Shown: in pieces, positions 49,761-61,530 of the stretch
Position numbering within the stretch: position 1 is the stretch's first letter
How the letters are laid out: each line of letters starts with the position of its first letter
NCBI GenBank assembly: GCA_014706295.1
Contig: JACSVZ010000007.1
Coordinates: 33,467,875-33,531,874, forward strand
Reading direction: 5' to 3'
DNA: 64,000 nucleotides
DNA from: Lycocorax pyrrhopterus obiensis
Lineage: Eukaryota > Chordata > Aves > Passeriformes > Paradisaeidae
Notes under the pieces: generated by a model
Database searches by the model: none
The model's input: only the letters and a program-made list of their open reading frames with translations
Told to the model about the DNA's origin: nothing
Program-made: the position numbers and the translations under genes

Positions 49761-51510
49761 TGAGTGGCGCGTCAATACGACAAATGGAGAAATCGCTACA
49801 AATGGCTAAATCAAAAATGTCTGCGGTGCACATAAGCTACTGAATTAAAAGAGATGGTCCTGAGTCTCTGTCACTGGCCAAGAATTTATTTACAGCCAAG
49901 ATTTAAAATTAACAGAATTCATATTAATGAAAAGTCATAATTTATAGGGTATATCTTGAAAGACATCCTTGACCCAAAAGGAGAAGAATGAGGAAGACAG
50001 CAAATCCTCTATTAAAGTATTAAAATCCAAAAGTGAAATGAAAATAAAAGTTAAAATCTTTTTACTCTACATCAATTTACCACGTCTATAAATTCCTCAC
50101 TCCAATTTCCCGTGCAGTTAGCATGAAATTTCCTCAAAAAGATTAAGGAGAGTATCTTCACAGTAATATTTCACTGCATAACTATGATTTTAACTTTTCA
50201 TTTACAAGTATCTTTTCTAACATTCAGCTAACAAATTCTAAACCCAATCTTAATCACTATGTTACAAGAGCTGGGATTAATTAGCCAATACACAAACAAG
50301 TGGACAGATGTGATACAGAAAGGTTACATCCAGTATTTTTATAACTGTTCCCTAACTTCTGCTACATTTACATAATTAACTGCATGGCTAGACTGCCCAA
50401 TCAAGTTCTAATTGATCCTAATTTAGTTAGATAAAGATATATAACTTAGTATTTCTTAACACAAGCTGTTTACATCTTATTCATGTATACTGGAGCTCTT
50501 ATTTTCATATCTCCGCTACTCTGATAGTAGCAGAGGTCAACCCTCATTCCAGCTGCTTCCACTGGGATGCTCCATTAGGTTGTCATGGGCAACTCTGGTT
50601 GTTTAAGAAGTGAGCAGAAAGAGAATGCTTCATCTACCAGGACTTAATTAAGTTCAGGATACTTAATTAAATATTCCCTACTCATGCCCCTACAGTCTCC
50701 TAATCTATGTGCTTCAAACTAGGTTCAAGGAGAATTTTCCTAAATTGTTTACAAATAGTTTGCCAAATCTTTGCCACTAGGTTTTACAACCTTTCCTCTT
50801 GCTACAACGTAAAACATATGTTTAATACCTGTCTCTATCACTTGTAAAGAGGAAGCATTTCTGTGTTGCTTGTCAGGAAGCAAAATAATTAATGTGGTTA
50901 TCTTTTCTGTGAAATGTATATAAACATAAGAATTCATAGGATAAAGAAAAACAAAGGCTGACGTAAAATTTATGAATTATAAGATGTGAAAAAAAAAGGT
51001 AGAAAGTCTACACAGATTTGCTGCCCTTACTCAGCTTTACCTCTAAGAAGGCAAACCTCCAAACTGGACATCTGCATTTCTGTATCGTTTAACCAGTTTA
51101 TAAAGTTACATGAACCAACTAGCTCATTACTGCAAGTTGCAAAACACTTAATTTATTCATACAAAATTGAGTGTTCTATTTTACAATGTGTTAATCCAGA
51201 GGGATCAGAAAATTATTCTAATAGTGAAACATTTAAGTATTAAGTACTGTATATTTTATTGATTTACATGACAGGTGAAAATATATCTCAGTTATAAGGC
51301 TGTCAGAATAAAAGAACCTCCCACAGTTTCTACCTAATATACATTTGGGTGTGAAGAAGTTGCTTTCATGAAAAGGAGAACAGTTTCACCTCTGAATATT
51401 ACATGTTGAACCACTTTTTTTTTTTTTTTTTACACTAGAGGAGCAGCTAGAACTAAGATTCACTTCATGTTTTCTGCTCTCAGAGAAAATTGTTAGTTTT
51501 TTCCAGGAAA
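49761..51510. other. AT-rich background with a small CpG cluster
   Basis: Five CpG dinucleotides fall within about 65 bp at 49767-49832 (GGCGCGTC, TACGAC, ATCGCT, TGCGGT), in sequence otherwise nearly free of CpG. A repeated ACTTAATTAA lies at 50643-50671, and a 17-base T run at 51415-51431. No gene recognised. Confidence 0.45.
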
Positions 51511-51557
51511 GTTGGTTCTGAATCCCTTCCAACCTTGACCATTCTGTAATTCTGTGA
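51511..51557 (+). mobile_element. Short CR1-like 3' tail
   Basis: AATCCCTTCCAACCTTGACC followed by ATTCTGTAATTCTGTGA is the terminal part of a CR1 3' UTR with two ATTCTGTG-type repeats. Only about 45 bp is recognisable; it lies about 80 bp downstream of the T run. Confidence 0.6.
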
Positions 51558-52401
51558 AAGCTACTTTAACTGACAGTTCCTCAAATTTAGATCTAAAATA
51601 CCAATACAAAGCACCTGACCCTAATGATTTCATTGTCTTCATTAGGCTCTGGATCACAGAAAGATGCATGCAATTATGATGCAATGTATTTGTCGTAATA
51701 TAACTGTATCCTTTGTTTCTGGGGTCAGGGGAATACTGTTCTCATAGCCCTTGCACAAAGACAAAATAAGTGAGTCAAAGATCTGATGTTACATCAATTG
51801 TATGCATAAGTTTGCACCGATTATGAAGGAGCATTCACTTAAATGTGATATCTTCCTAAGGTGTTACAATGCTTTCCAAGGTATTCATCAAGTTTTCTAA
51901 AATATGTAATGTGAAATGTTTCCTGTGTTGTTGACCTAACTCCAAAAAGTCTTTAAAGCTTCCTCTTACAAGATGGTTCTGTATCCTCCTTCCCCCAGCT
52001 CTGGCACGGGCACCATGTCGCTTTACTTGGACAACACAAGGCACTGAGAGCAGGTGGCCTCACGGTGGAAGAAACTAATCTGAAATATACAGAGCATGCA
52101 CCATTCAAGTTGGTTTGTGAATAATTATAAATCAGAAACAAAATCAAACCCATCGGCGAACAATCCAGACACTGGGAAAACAAACAAACAAAGACTGAAA
52201 TTCATCAGCTAAAGTTTTTTTTTCATACAAGCAGTTCACCCAGCTCTATTAAAGCTGCTGGAGAAATCTCATAGAAGAAACCCATTAAGCACTTCAAGTG
52301 TGTTATTTTTGCTCTGGGCTCAGAGAACCTTTTTCTGTGTCATTGCACTGGTCCCACTCAGATGAAACAAGCAAATATAGAAATATTGGCAGCTTTCATA
52401 C
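51558..52401. other. Background
   Basis: No supported gene. 51960-52080 is slightly GC-richer, with an acceptor-like TATCCTCCTTCCCCCAG, but no convincing frame. Confidence 0.42.
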
Positions 52402-52504
52402 TTGCTTTTTGTCCCAAGCCCAGCGGGTGAACAGCACTGAATTTCCTTGTTTGTAAGCTTTTCTAAATGAGCCTAAAGGGTCTTGCTCATGAAGGTTGAA
52501 ATAT
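52402..52504 (-). other. Exon-like segment, unrecognised
   Basis: On the minus strand a 103-bp segment lies between acceptor-like CTGTTACTATTTGCCAG and donor-like AAGCAA then GTATGA. One frame crosses it, encoding YFNLHEQDPLGSFRKAYKQG and then NSVLFTRWAWDKKQ, with Trp and charged residues in a protein-like mix. It exits on a codon boundary, so it cannot join directly in frame to the candidate at 34942-35085. No family recognised. Confidence 0.18.
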
Positions 52505-55500
52505 CTGGCAAATAGTAACAGCTCTAGATTGTAGCTTATAATTAGAATTGCTTGAGCCAGTTCAAAAACAGTGAATTGAGCCAGAACGTAGTCCATTGAA
52601 AAATCCCTCCATTTCAAAAAAGACTCTTTTAAATAATGGAAGATTTAACATTTAAAAGTTCATATGCAACAAAATAATATTAGGTAGAATTTGTTTTCAA
52701 ATTATTAGTTCTGGTCTCCAGTCATTAATTACTGTTCATTTAGTGTCATCTGTGAAAGAGACAGCTTTCCTGGAGAAGTAAGCTGCAAATTACTACATTT
52801 TACAGACTTTGGCATTGTGTCACAGAGGAGGATTGGGTTGGACAGAATAGAAACGGGATGAATGTAAAAAGAGGATAACATGATAAAGATGAATTCACTG
52901 AACTTGAATCAGAGAGGGAGCACAGCACTCAGAATTAAAAAAAGAAAAACCAAACAAACAAAAAAGAAAAGAAAACCCACCCAAAGCAAAACAAAAGAAA
53001 AAAAAACCCCAGATTTGGGAACATTAATCAAACTGAGGGACAGAAATAAAGATTATGGAGGATCTGTTGAGATTTGAGAATGCAAGCAGGAATTTAGGGG
53101 GAAAAAACTGACTGAAAAATATTTTATTTGTTTTGTCTTGAAAAATTGTTTTTGACTCTGAAGCTCTAAGAAACAAAATTTCCATAGAAAGGTAAGGTTT
53201 ATAATCGTCTCCCAAATGGTCATCATGTTTCAGTTTAGTCCCACTAAATTTAAAGCTAAAATGTTTTAACTAATACATTTTAGTGATAAAATTTCTTTCC
53301 TGAGGTCGTTTTCCACCAAGAGGAAAAAAAATAAGCATATATATTATTTAAAACCTTTGCCATTTCATTAACAGAGATGACTGTTGGCTCTGGGTTTAAA
53401 AACATTTCTTTATCCAAATACAGCTAAACAGAGATATTGTACAGCTTGGGTGTAACTATATCCTAATGCCTCATGAGGATCAAACAATAAGCAAAAGGAC
53501 GAAATCTATTGACACAGAGATTACAAAGACTTCCCTAGGTTTGAATGATTTCTCTGATTTCTTGATTTTTATATGATTTATTGTACTGTACTCCTTTCAG
53601 CTGAATTGGAAATACCATTTTTGCTACCATTTGTTTTATTTGCCTTTTGGCATGATCTAGGAAGTAAATATGCATGAAAATGGATAGATAACAGAAAATA
53701 AATAGAATGAAATTACCGTTTCAGGTTCCAAAAATAGGATCTCTCCCAGCCCATTTTTGTTTTACTGAAACTTCTCTATTTATTGCTATGAAATTTGAGG
53801 CTGGATTCTAGAATAAATGAATATACAAAGTTTCATTCAGTGCAGACTGCTTAATCCCATAATCAAGGTCAATAATGAAAGACCTCAATGTTCATTAGTT
53901 CCCCATTTACCTTTTTGCTACATAGTCTTCATAAAATGCCTATGCTAGTCCTAACTACTTCCATGTTTCCTTTGAAAACCGGGAAAGAGAAAAAGATATA
54001 TTCCCATTTATATTTTTGAAATCTTCTCATAACATGATTGTAATACTTTGCATACATTATATAGTTTGCTAATAGATGCAGTCAGCTCATGAATATATAC
54101 AGCGATAAACAGGAATAGTATGTAATTCATGTTATTCACTATCTGTAAATCATGAGGAAGAAATTGTTTCAAGAAGCAACACTGTCACTGCTAGCCATGG
54201 GGTTCATCGTATCTAGAGTTAAATTAATTTATGTCAGCTATCTGAAGCTCACAGAGCACACAAAGGCTTTAGAAGCACTTGTTTAGAACTCACTCTGTAC
54301 TTTATGTACATCTAATTTTTAATGCTTAACGTCTAATGCTTCACTATAAGATGATTTGTGAATTCACAAAACTTCAGGCTCTGATAGGCTTATTTCCTGA
54401 GCTGTGCTTGCAATCACCTCTAGCTTTCTCTGAGATGTCAGAGGAGACTGTTGAAGGACTATATCCAATTTGATGGCATGCCTGTTGCTTTGTTTACAGC
54501 AATAGTCATGAGCTCGCTGCAATACATGCACTTAGGGGACTGGATAACAACATGTAATGCAGAGGGGAAAACATTGGGGGGAGAATATATTTTCTTTTCT
54601 TAGCAACTGATACAGTGGTGGTAACAATAAAAGTTGAAACCAGTTAGTAGTTCAGAGGCTCATCAAACTGGAAGACTGATCTCATTTCCTGCAAATCATT
54701 TTCCCTACATGCCTAATGGTTTGAGCATCACTCATTTTTTTAAAAATAAGCTAGCCATGAAAAAGCCTGAATCCTTCCCTTATAGTGAATAAACTCTAAG
54801 GAAATAGGGTTCAAGGATTTTACATATCTTCTGAAAATATTTCCAGTGCCTACAAATCAAGAAAAGGTTTATTGTGAAAACCCACAGTATAAGCTGCAGC
54901 ACTTAAATGGTTGCCTTGGTAAGAATGTAGAAAGACCAAGTCATAAACACAGCTGAAAAGCTGGCCAACTTTTTACTTATCAAAAGTGATAACACCTTTG
55001 TCCAAGAAATAACTCTGCCACTACTAGCAATTGTGGTAGCAGTCACAGCAGGGGGAACAGTGAAGGGAAATCTCACATCACTTCTGGTCAAGTATTCTTT
55101 TTAGGCTAGCAATTTTCTGCATAATTTATACTCTTTGATAAATAGTGAATGAAACAACTCAGACCCTCAGACTGAAATCTCCTATTTTTGCATATTGTCC
55201 TCTCTGACCTATTCTCAGATGCTTAGAGAAGACTATTCAGTTCCTCCTTCTGAATGGAGAGTTGCATTTCTTGTTAGCTGTAGAATATATGAGATCTCTA
55301 AATTTTATTTGTCTGCAAATTCATGGGTATCTTTCTGCCATTCCAGATTATATTCAAGCACAGTAAGACTTTCACTGAGTTGAAACCTTTTATTTCAGTT
55401 GGGCTATAAAATGAATGTCTAACTCATTGAGAAGTTTTCTTATGTTCTGCTGGAAAATATCTGCCCATAAAATGTCTGAATAGCAACAATTTGTATGTCC

Positions 55501-55781
55501 CATCCAAAAAAGTCCAGCAGTGAATATAGTTAGAATGGAATTGATAAATACAATCAAATTTTGGCAGTTGTCCAAGTACAGCTTATTATACTTGTTACTG
55601 TTCATGGCATGCACAATGCAATGTTGGAAACAAAATTTAGTATTTATAAAATAGAGTTGGAAACCTCTTGCTGTTATATATCTGGCATAATACATTAGGT
55701 AACATGATATTTTAAAGCCTCTACATGTATTCTTTACAAGGCTGTTTTGGTTTTTGATAACGTGTAATAGTAAAAGTAATG
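52505..55781. other. AT-rich background with an A-rich tract
   Basis: A-rich low-complexity sequence (mixed AAAC, AAAG and runs of A) occupies 52937-53010. Otherwise no gene or known repeat. The minus frame 54903-55091 has plausible composition but no splice sites or motif. Confidence 0.45.
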
Positions 55782-55950
55782 GTAATACTTACGCTACCCT
55801 GCAAGGATCTCAAAGGGCATTACAAAAGAAAATAAGTATCATTATCTCCACGTTAGATGGAGAAACTGAGGTAAGTATTAACAGGGTGTGTTAATACCCC
55901 ATGGCAATAAATAAGCTGGTAAGAACACAACCTGTGCCTCCTAAATGTTT
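55782..55950 (-). mobile_element. MIR/LINE2-like ancient repeat relic
   Basis: On + the order is CAAGGATCTCAAAGGGCATT, AGTATCATTATCTCCACG, AGATGGAGAAACTGAGG, and then a diverged counterpart of the segment ending AACACAACCTGTGCCTCCT. This is the reverse complement of the shared 3' region of MIR and LINE2/L3-type ancient repeats, whose antisense reads ...ATTATCCCCATTTTACAGATG, GGGAAACTGAGG.... It is strongly diverged; the order of blocks supports the call better than any single block. Confidence 0.55.
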
Positions 55951-57949
55951 TGCTCATCTTCTTCTTGCTGAATAACATTGCCTCCATAATCTTTTCTAAG
56001 CAATCCATGTTTTTCAATACATTATTTGTCACTGTGAGTGTTTGCAAAACACTGTTTGATCACTGTCCAGTCACTATTTGCAGCCTTTGTCCTAACCTTC
56101 ATGTAATCCCTTCAACCATAACTGCCTCATCCAAAGTATCACATTCACAAGCCACTGAAAATTGTATCAGAGAAGCACAGGCCTGTAAAAGACATCATGC
56201 TATATATATATGCTATTACCATGAAATTGTGGAACTTTTCACAGCAAGCAAAAGCTCTTGATGATTCCTACAGTTAGTAGAGTGCTTCCTCATTGGCAGC
56301 GTTGAATGAGATGGATATCTAAGGTGGCACAAAGCATAGGGGGAGAATTTATACAGGAGCAGTGCAGAGACTCTTATAACACAATCACAGTGATTAGCTT
56401 TGTCAAACATAATTCTAAGAACCAAATTATGCAGAGAAATGCTTTGTTAGCACCTCTGCAGAACAGCAAAGAATTACAATATTACCAGAAAGAGATTTTC
56501 ACCCTCTTAAGGAATTTTAGTACACCTTTTCTGGAAAGCTGAGATAAATAGCAGTGCACCTGTCACTGACATGAGAAAGAGTCATTTAGGTGTGTGATAA
56601 CTAACAGATAAATATCCTACCTTATGCCCTTCTGGTTTTTAAATTCTATCGAGAAATAATATTTACATGTTATCTTCACAAATTGTTCCTTTATAGCAAC
56701 AGTAAATGTTTCTGCCCAACTAAAGAGTTTTAACACCACTTAAAATATTACTTCCTATTCACATCTTATTATCTTTTCAACCAGATTCATGACCAGAGAA
56801 ATTACTAGAACAGACATTTTGAATAATAAAAAATTCTAAGGTGTTTTTAAAGTTGGAGACATTGAAAGATATGTTTGTTTGGTTGTTTTTTTCTTAATAG
56901 CTGAGTAGGTTTTTGAAAACTCTGATTGGAACTAGAACTGGTACATGTCAGATTTTGAACTTCAAATACCATTTCACACAATTTTTAAATGAAATTTCAA
57001 ATTTAAATGGCTTAATCAGTGAATATATTATCTTGTACGCCTAAGAGAACTTACAGCAGAACTTGTCTATCAGCTACTGTGACAATATTAATGACAGCAA
57101 AAAAATTTAGCAGTTCAGGTAATTTTATAATTAATCTAACAGCCTTTCTCCCTCTGAAATATAGCTCATTGCAGCCATCAGGTAATCATAGCATCATGCG
57201 AATTATTTCATGATCTCATATGCAATAAGCCCTTTCTCACAGTTTTCAAATGAAGAGCCTGGGTAGCAAGATGAATATTCTAGGGTTGTATCACAGTGTC
57301 CTTATCCTGCTTTTGTACTCTTTACTACACATCTATTCTTGGCCACGGTTTCATTTGGAATATAAGGATGGATGAACTTGATATGATCTGGCACTGCTGT
57401 TCTTATTAGAGAATATTATAATAGAGACAGCAAATTGTTAATCAGTATCAGTACTGATATCTCTGTTGATGATACCAAGAACTGAATAAGAACTGAACTG
57501 CTAAAAGTTTGTTCTCTATATATGGCTTGAAACATGCTGAGAGGAGAGGTAACTAACATATGCTCTACCATTATCAACACTTCTTGTCCTGTGAAAAAAA
57601 CAAGCTTTCAAACTGTCATTTTGCAAGAACATCAAATACATGCACTTTCACACTGAACAGAAAAATTTCAGCACAAGTACTTGGAATTAGTTATTTTATG
57701 AGATTATTTGTGTACATATACAGTAACTATGTAATAGTATAAAGAACTGGAATAACATAAAACAATAAACATTCTCACAACAGAGGCATCAACCTACTTT
57801 CAAACCAACCCCACATAAAAATGGCAACAAGACAGGCTGTCAATACACCTGAAAGTCATTAACATCATGCTGTGTTCCGTTATTAAAAATAAACTTTAAA
57901 AAATTCTGAGATAAGGGTAGAATGATCATCATTAGTCCTGCGTCTGCAA
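55951..57949. other. AT-rich background
   Basis: No supported gene. Overlapping frames at 55950-56261 and 56306-56542 (+) show no motif. Confidence 0.45.
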
Positions 57950-58138
57950 ATGCAAAGACAACTAGCTCCAACAGCTCAAATGCCCTCAGCTTTCACCCTC
58001 AGGTCTGAGAAAAGTTGGTTCCTACACAAGAAAGACCCAGGGATGGAGCTACAAAGGTGTTTTGAGCTGGAGCACAGGTCCAGCAGTGATTCTGTGAGGA
58101 GCATATGCAGAATCCTCTGTCGTTACTTCAGGAAATGA
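57950..58138 (+). other. Unassigned 62-codon open frame with protein-like composition
   Basis: The frame encodes a basic, Ser/Arg/Cys-containing peptide ending ELEHRSSSDSVRSICRILCR and YFRK, with its stop 6 bp before the tandem repeat at 58144. The composition resembles a C-terminal exon, but the upstream acceptor is poor and no family is recognised. It could equally be part of an unrecognised repeat. Confidence 0.15.
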
Positions 58139-58143
58139 CAAGG

Positions 58144-58360
58144 TTTTGGCATCATAATTTAACATTGCAGTGTGGTCTCAATCATTTTATATAACATTGT
58201 TTTACCATTGTCTTGACATAGTAAAGTGGTCTCCATAGACTTACATTGGCATAATTTTGCCATCGTCTTGACACTGTAATACAGTCTCTATAGACTTGAA
58301 TTGAATTTTTGTCATTGCCTTGAAATTGTAATGTCCTCTTCCCAGGCTTGTCTTCATAAG
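58144..58360. repeat. Diverged minisatellite, four units of about 55 bp
   Basis: Units start at 58144, 58200, 58255 and 58307 (lengths about 56, 55, 52 and 54). Each begins TTTT followed by a CATNGTCTTGACA-like segment, GTAA, then GTCTC(C)ATAGACTT. Units 2 and 3 are the most alike; units 1 and 4 are degraded. The array is old, since units differ at many positions. Confidence 0.75.
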
Positions 58361-59175
58361 CACATCCTCACCATTATGTCATCCTCATTCTGAAACCACT
58401 GGGCACTTTTTCTATTAAACTTTGAAAAAGATACTGCTTGAAAGCTGATCTTTGCATGTAATCAGTGACTATTTTAAAGATCCTATCATTGTTTTACAGG
58501 TTTTGAAAGAATTTGTCAAATCAGAAGTTATTCCAAGAAAATCCAAACACTGGTAGGCTGAAAGTACATGCAAACGCACTAGGCATTTGTGCATTTATGT
58601 TTAATATTGTCTTGCTTTTAAGAACATCTTAGGTTGAGGCCAGGTCATAATGGCTTTGATTCCATATCCTCCACTCCATAGGGCTGCTTAGAACCCTTGA
58701 TAAAACAGCATGAATTGATTAGATTAAGTATACTTTGCGAAAACACTGAATCTTTGCAGCTCAAGATCACTTCAATCCTCTGGTTTTTATGATGAGCCAT
58801 CAAGAATTTTCTGTCTTGTGTTGGATAGACCTGTTCAGCACAGTTTCATTTTGGGGATTGCTACTGCGGATCCCTCTTCTTAATAGAAAAATGCTGAACC
58901 AACATAGCCCTTCAGCTTTACTTCCTCTAAACAAAATCACAATTCAAAGTACTTTCCTTTCTTCATGAAAATGACAGCAACATTCCACAGGTAAATACTT
59001 TCTGAATTTTTCCTCATTTTAACAAATGCCATTTGAGTCTTTTTTCTTATAGCGACAAACATATGGTGAAATAATACTTTAAGACAAATCAGTACTCAAT
59101 ATTTGCAGAATACTTACAGGTAAGTGATGCTGACTACTAAACTAGGAAATTCTTTGCTCGTTTCACCAAAATAAG
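58361..59175. other. AT-rich background
   Basis: No gene or known repeat recognised. Confidence 0.45.
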
Positions 59176-59275
59176 GTATGTGACTCTTGGGGATGGTGCT
59201 ATGCAGGGCCAGGAGTTGGACCCGATGGTCCTTGAGGATCCCTTCCAACTCAGCATATTCCGTGATTCTGTGATT
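59176..59275 (+). mobile_element. CR1 LINE 3' tail
   Basis: Forward CR1 tail: GTGACTCTTGGGGATGGTGC, TATGCAGGGCCAGGAGTTGG, ACCCGATGGTCCTTGAGGAT and CCCTTCCAACTCAGCATATT, ending CCGTGATTCTGTGATT. It is the best-preserved tail in the window and of the same type as 33781-33890. Strongly 5'-truncated (about 100 bp). Confidence 0.92.
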
Positions 59276-61439
59276 TCTGAAGGAAGGTGTTTCCTTTCTA
59301 AAGGGTGTTTTCCTTACACTGCTTATAGAACATAAGGCAAACTGATCTATACATTGGGCAGCCTAGAGATACTCATTTGTAATCAGTCAACTAGCCTGAT
59401 AGTCAACATACTGGTACTCCTCTTCCTCACTGTGCCCTGAAACGTATCCTTATAGAAATGTAGGGAACTCTTCACTGAACTCCAGCTGAAAGAAACATCT
59501 TTAACATGACAAAGTATAACAATTTTAGGAACATTAAGCTCAGCACAATATTCATACAATCTTTTCCTTCGAAGGTGCAGGTGAAATGGCTTTTGCTTTA
59601 CTAGTAACAAATTGCAGGCATAGAAGAAGAGTGAAGTTAATTTTAATGATGTATGAAATTACTAATGTCATCAGGAATAAAGAGACTTTACCTCATAATT
59701 TGGAATGCAGAAATAATAGAACAGAATACTGGCATTCACAAGTTGATAGCGTATCTTAATTAGAACTGCAAAGCAATAAGGTGGCACACTTGAGTTAGAG
59801 AGGGTGAGTCAGACACCTAAACACAGGTGCTTATGGTCAGCCAGAAATGCTGGGGTGCTCTGCCTCTACCCACTCTGCACGCTCTAGAAGGGTACAGAAT
59901 GCCTGCAGGTCTTATCTTCCATCTGTCAGCTCTTGCGGAAGCCTTGCAATAACCAAAAGCACTTCAAATGGCCCCAGATACCTGTGTTTCTGCATCTAAA
60001 TCACATCCTGGAACCTAAATTAAATTTAGATTATTTGGGCTTTCACCGACTTATGTCAGTGAAGTGAAAACAGCAGGAGTAATGTTAATGGGCTTTTGAT
60101 AGCATGTAAATGCTGCTTGTGGCAAGCACAATTTATGCAATTTGCCTACTAAAGGTGGTGCAGGATTTTTTTAACAGAACTTCAGAATAAAGCTTAATAA
60201 GAGAAAATAGTTGAAAATTATGAAATAAAATGTGTGTCAGGAAAAAAAAAAGCAGTCAGGACAATTTAAAAAATTTTCCTGTTCTTTTAAAAACCTCAAT
60301 GATACAGCAATAATTTGACCTAAAACCTGTTCTTTCTCTCAGAATTTAACATTCACTTTCCTTTGTACCAAAATAGTATTTGTCATAATAAGATGCAAAG
60401 TAACTGAATGCTATGTAACACAACATGACACAATACAGTTAACAGAATACACTTAAAGAACAACATTCTTTTATTCTCAAATCAGATAGCCACCGTCATT
60501 TCAGAGAACAGGTATCTAATTATAAGTATGTGTGTGGACTCATGCAGAGCAGACAATGAGATGCCTTGGCTACTTGCAAACCAGCAGATACTGTGGTTCA
60601 CTGAATTTCCAGATTATTTGAGGGCAGTTTGTCACATCTCTAGATATTTTTTTAATGAGTTCTTTTTGCATTTACCAAGCTCCATGTTCATTGTTTTGTA
60701 AAATTCTGCTTGTTCAATTCCCATCTAATACTGCTGAACTTTTCCAAGCAAAATTAGCTAGCATCTGAGGAAATACACATATGTGTGTATATATATATAC
60801 AAAATTTAGCACTGCAAAGATTTTCCACAGACAAATTAGACCAATAGCAGTAAATTTATGGTGTTGAATTGAAACATCATAACAAGAAAGATGACCGGAA
60901 TTATCCACTTAGTTCAAGTAGTGGCAAAATAGGACACCAGAGAGAAATTTATGGTAGTTTCTACAATACCTATTATCCTATTTAGGCCCTGATCCTATAA
61001 TTGGGTTTGCCCAAGTGGATCTGATTGCAGGACAAGAGCTATATATCGTATGCTTTTCAGGGTACAGGCAATTGGGATATTTTTTGCTGTTTGAGAGGGT
61101 TTTTAACATTATAGGTGAGGCCTAGAGCAAAGCAGATGCCACAGCAACAAAGGATAAAATATTGAAATAAGTCAATACAAACATTTTCCCCTTTTCACTG
61201 TGTAATGAAGGTCTGTAGATATATTGTATCAGCACTGGCTATGAAAATAAGAAGACGTTGAAAGACAAAGAGTTTATCCAGAGATTTTGGGATTTTATTT
61301 CAGTCCATGGTAGAAATAGAGAGGGATTCTTGTCTTCATAATAACCACAGTTTAATACTAATTCATCAATGCATCTCTCTGAAATTTCAACATGGGCAGA
61401 CCAGAATCTCTGACTGTAAATAGTAATATTCAATATCTC
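59276..61439. other. AT-rich background
   Basis: No supported gene. AATAAA at 60224-60229 is followed 12 bases later by a 10-base A run (60242-60251), weakly like a retrocopy tail. A short TA/TG tract lies at 60778-60800. Confidence 0.42.
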
Positions 61440-61530
61440 ACACTTCCCTAAGACTTTTCAACCAAGGATGTTAAACTGCTTTACAAATATTAATTAAGGC
61501 TTAATTAAGCAATTAATCAACTGTGTCATA
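61440..61530 (-). mobile_element. MIR/LINE2-like ancient repeat relic
   Basis: CCAAGGATGTTAAACTGCTT followed by TACAAATATTAATTAAGGC parallels the antisense of an ancient amniote repeat (CAAGGATCTCAAAGCGCTTT, ACAAACATTAATTAA). It is the same family region as the beginning of the relic at 55.8 kb. Very short and diverged. Confidence 0.4.

Noticed and set aside
51400..51557. T run at 51415 as the reverse-strand poly(A) tail of a retrocopy
   Set aside because: There is no AATAAA complement (TTTATT) at the required position to its right; only a short CR1-like tail on the other strand follows.
54903..55091. Minus-strand frame with protein-like composition
   Set aside because: No acceptor of usable quality and no motif; length is well within chance.
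60224..60251. AATAAA plus A run as a second retrocopy tail
   Set aside because: The spacing of 12 bases is short, the A run is only 10 long, and nothing upstream looks like transcript sequence.
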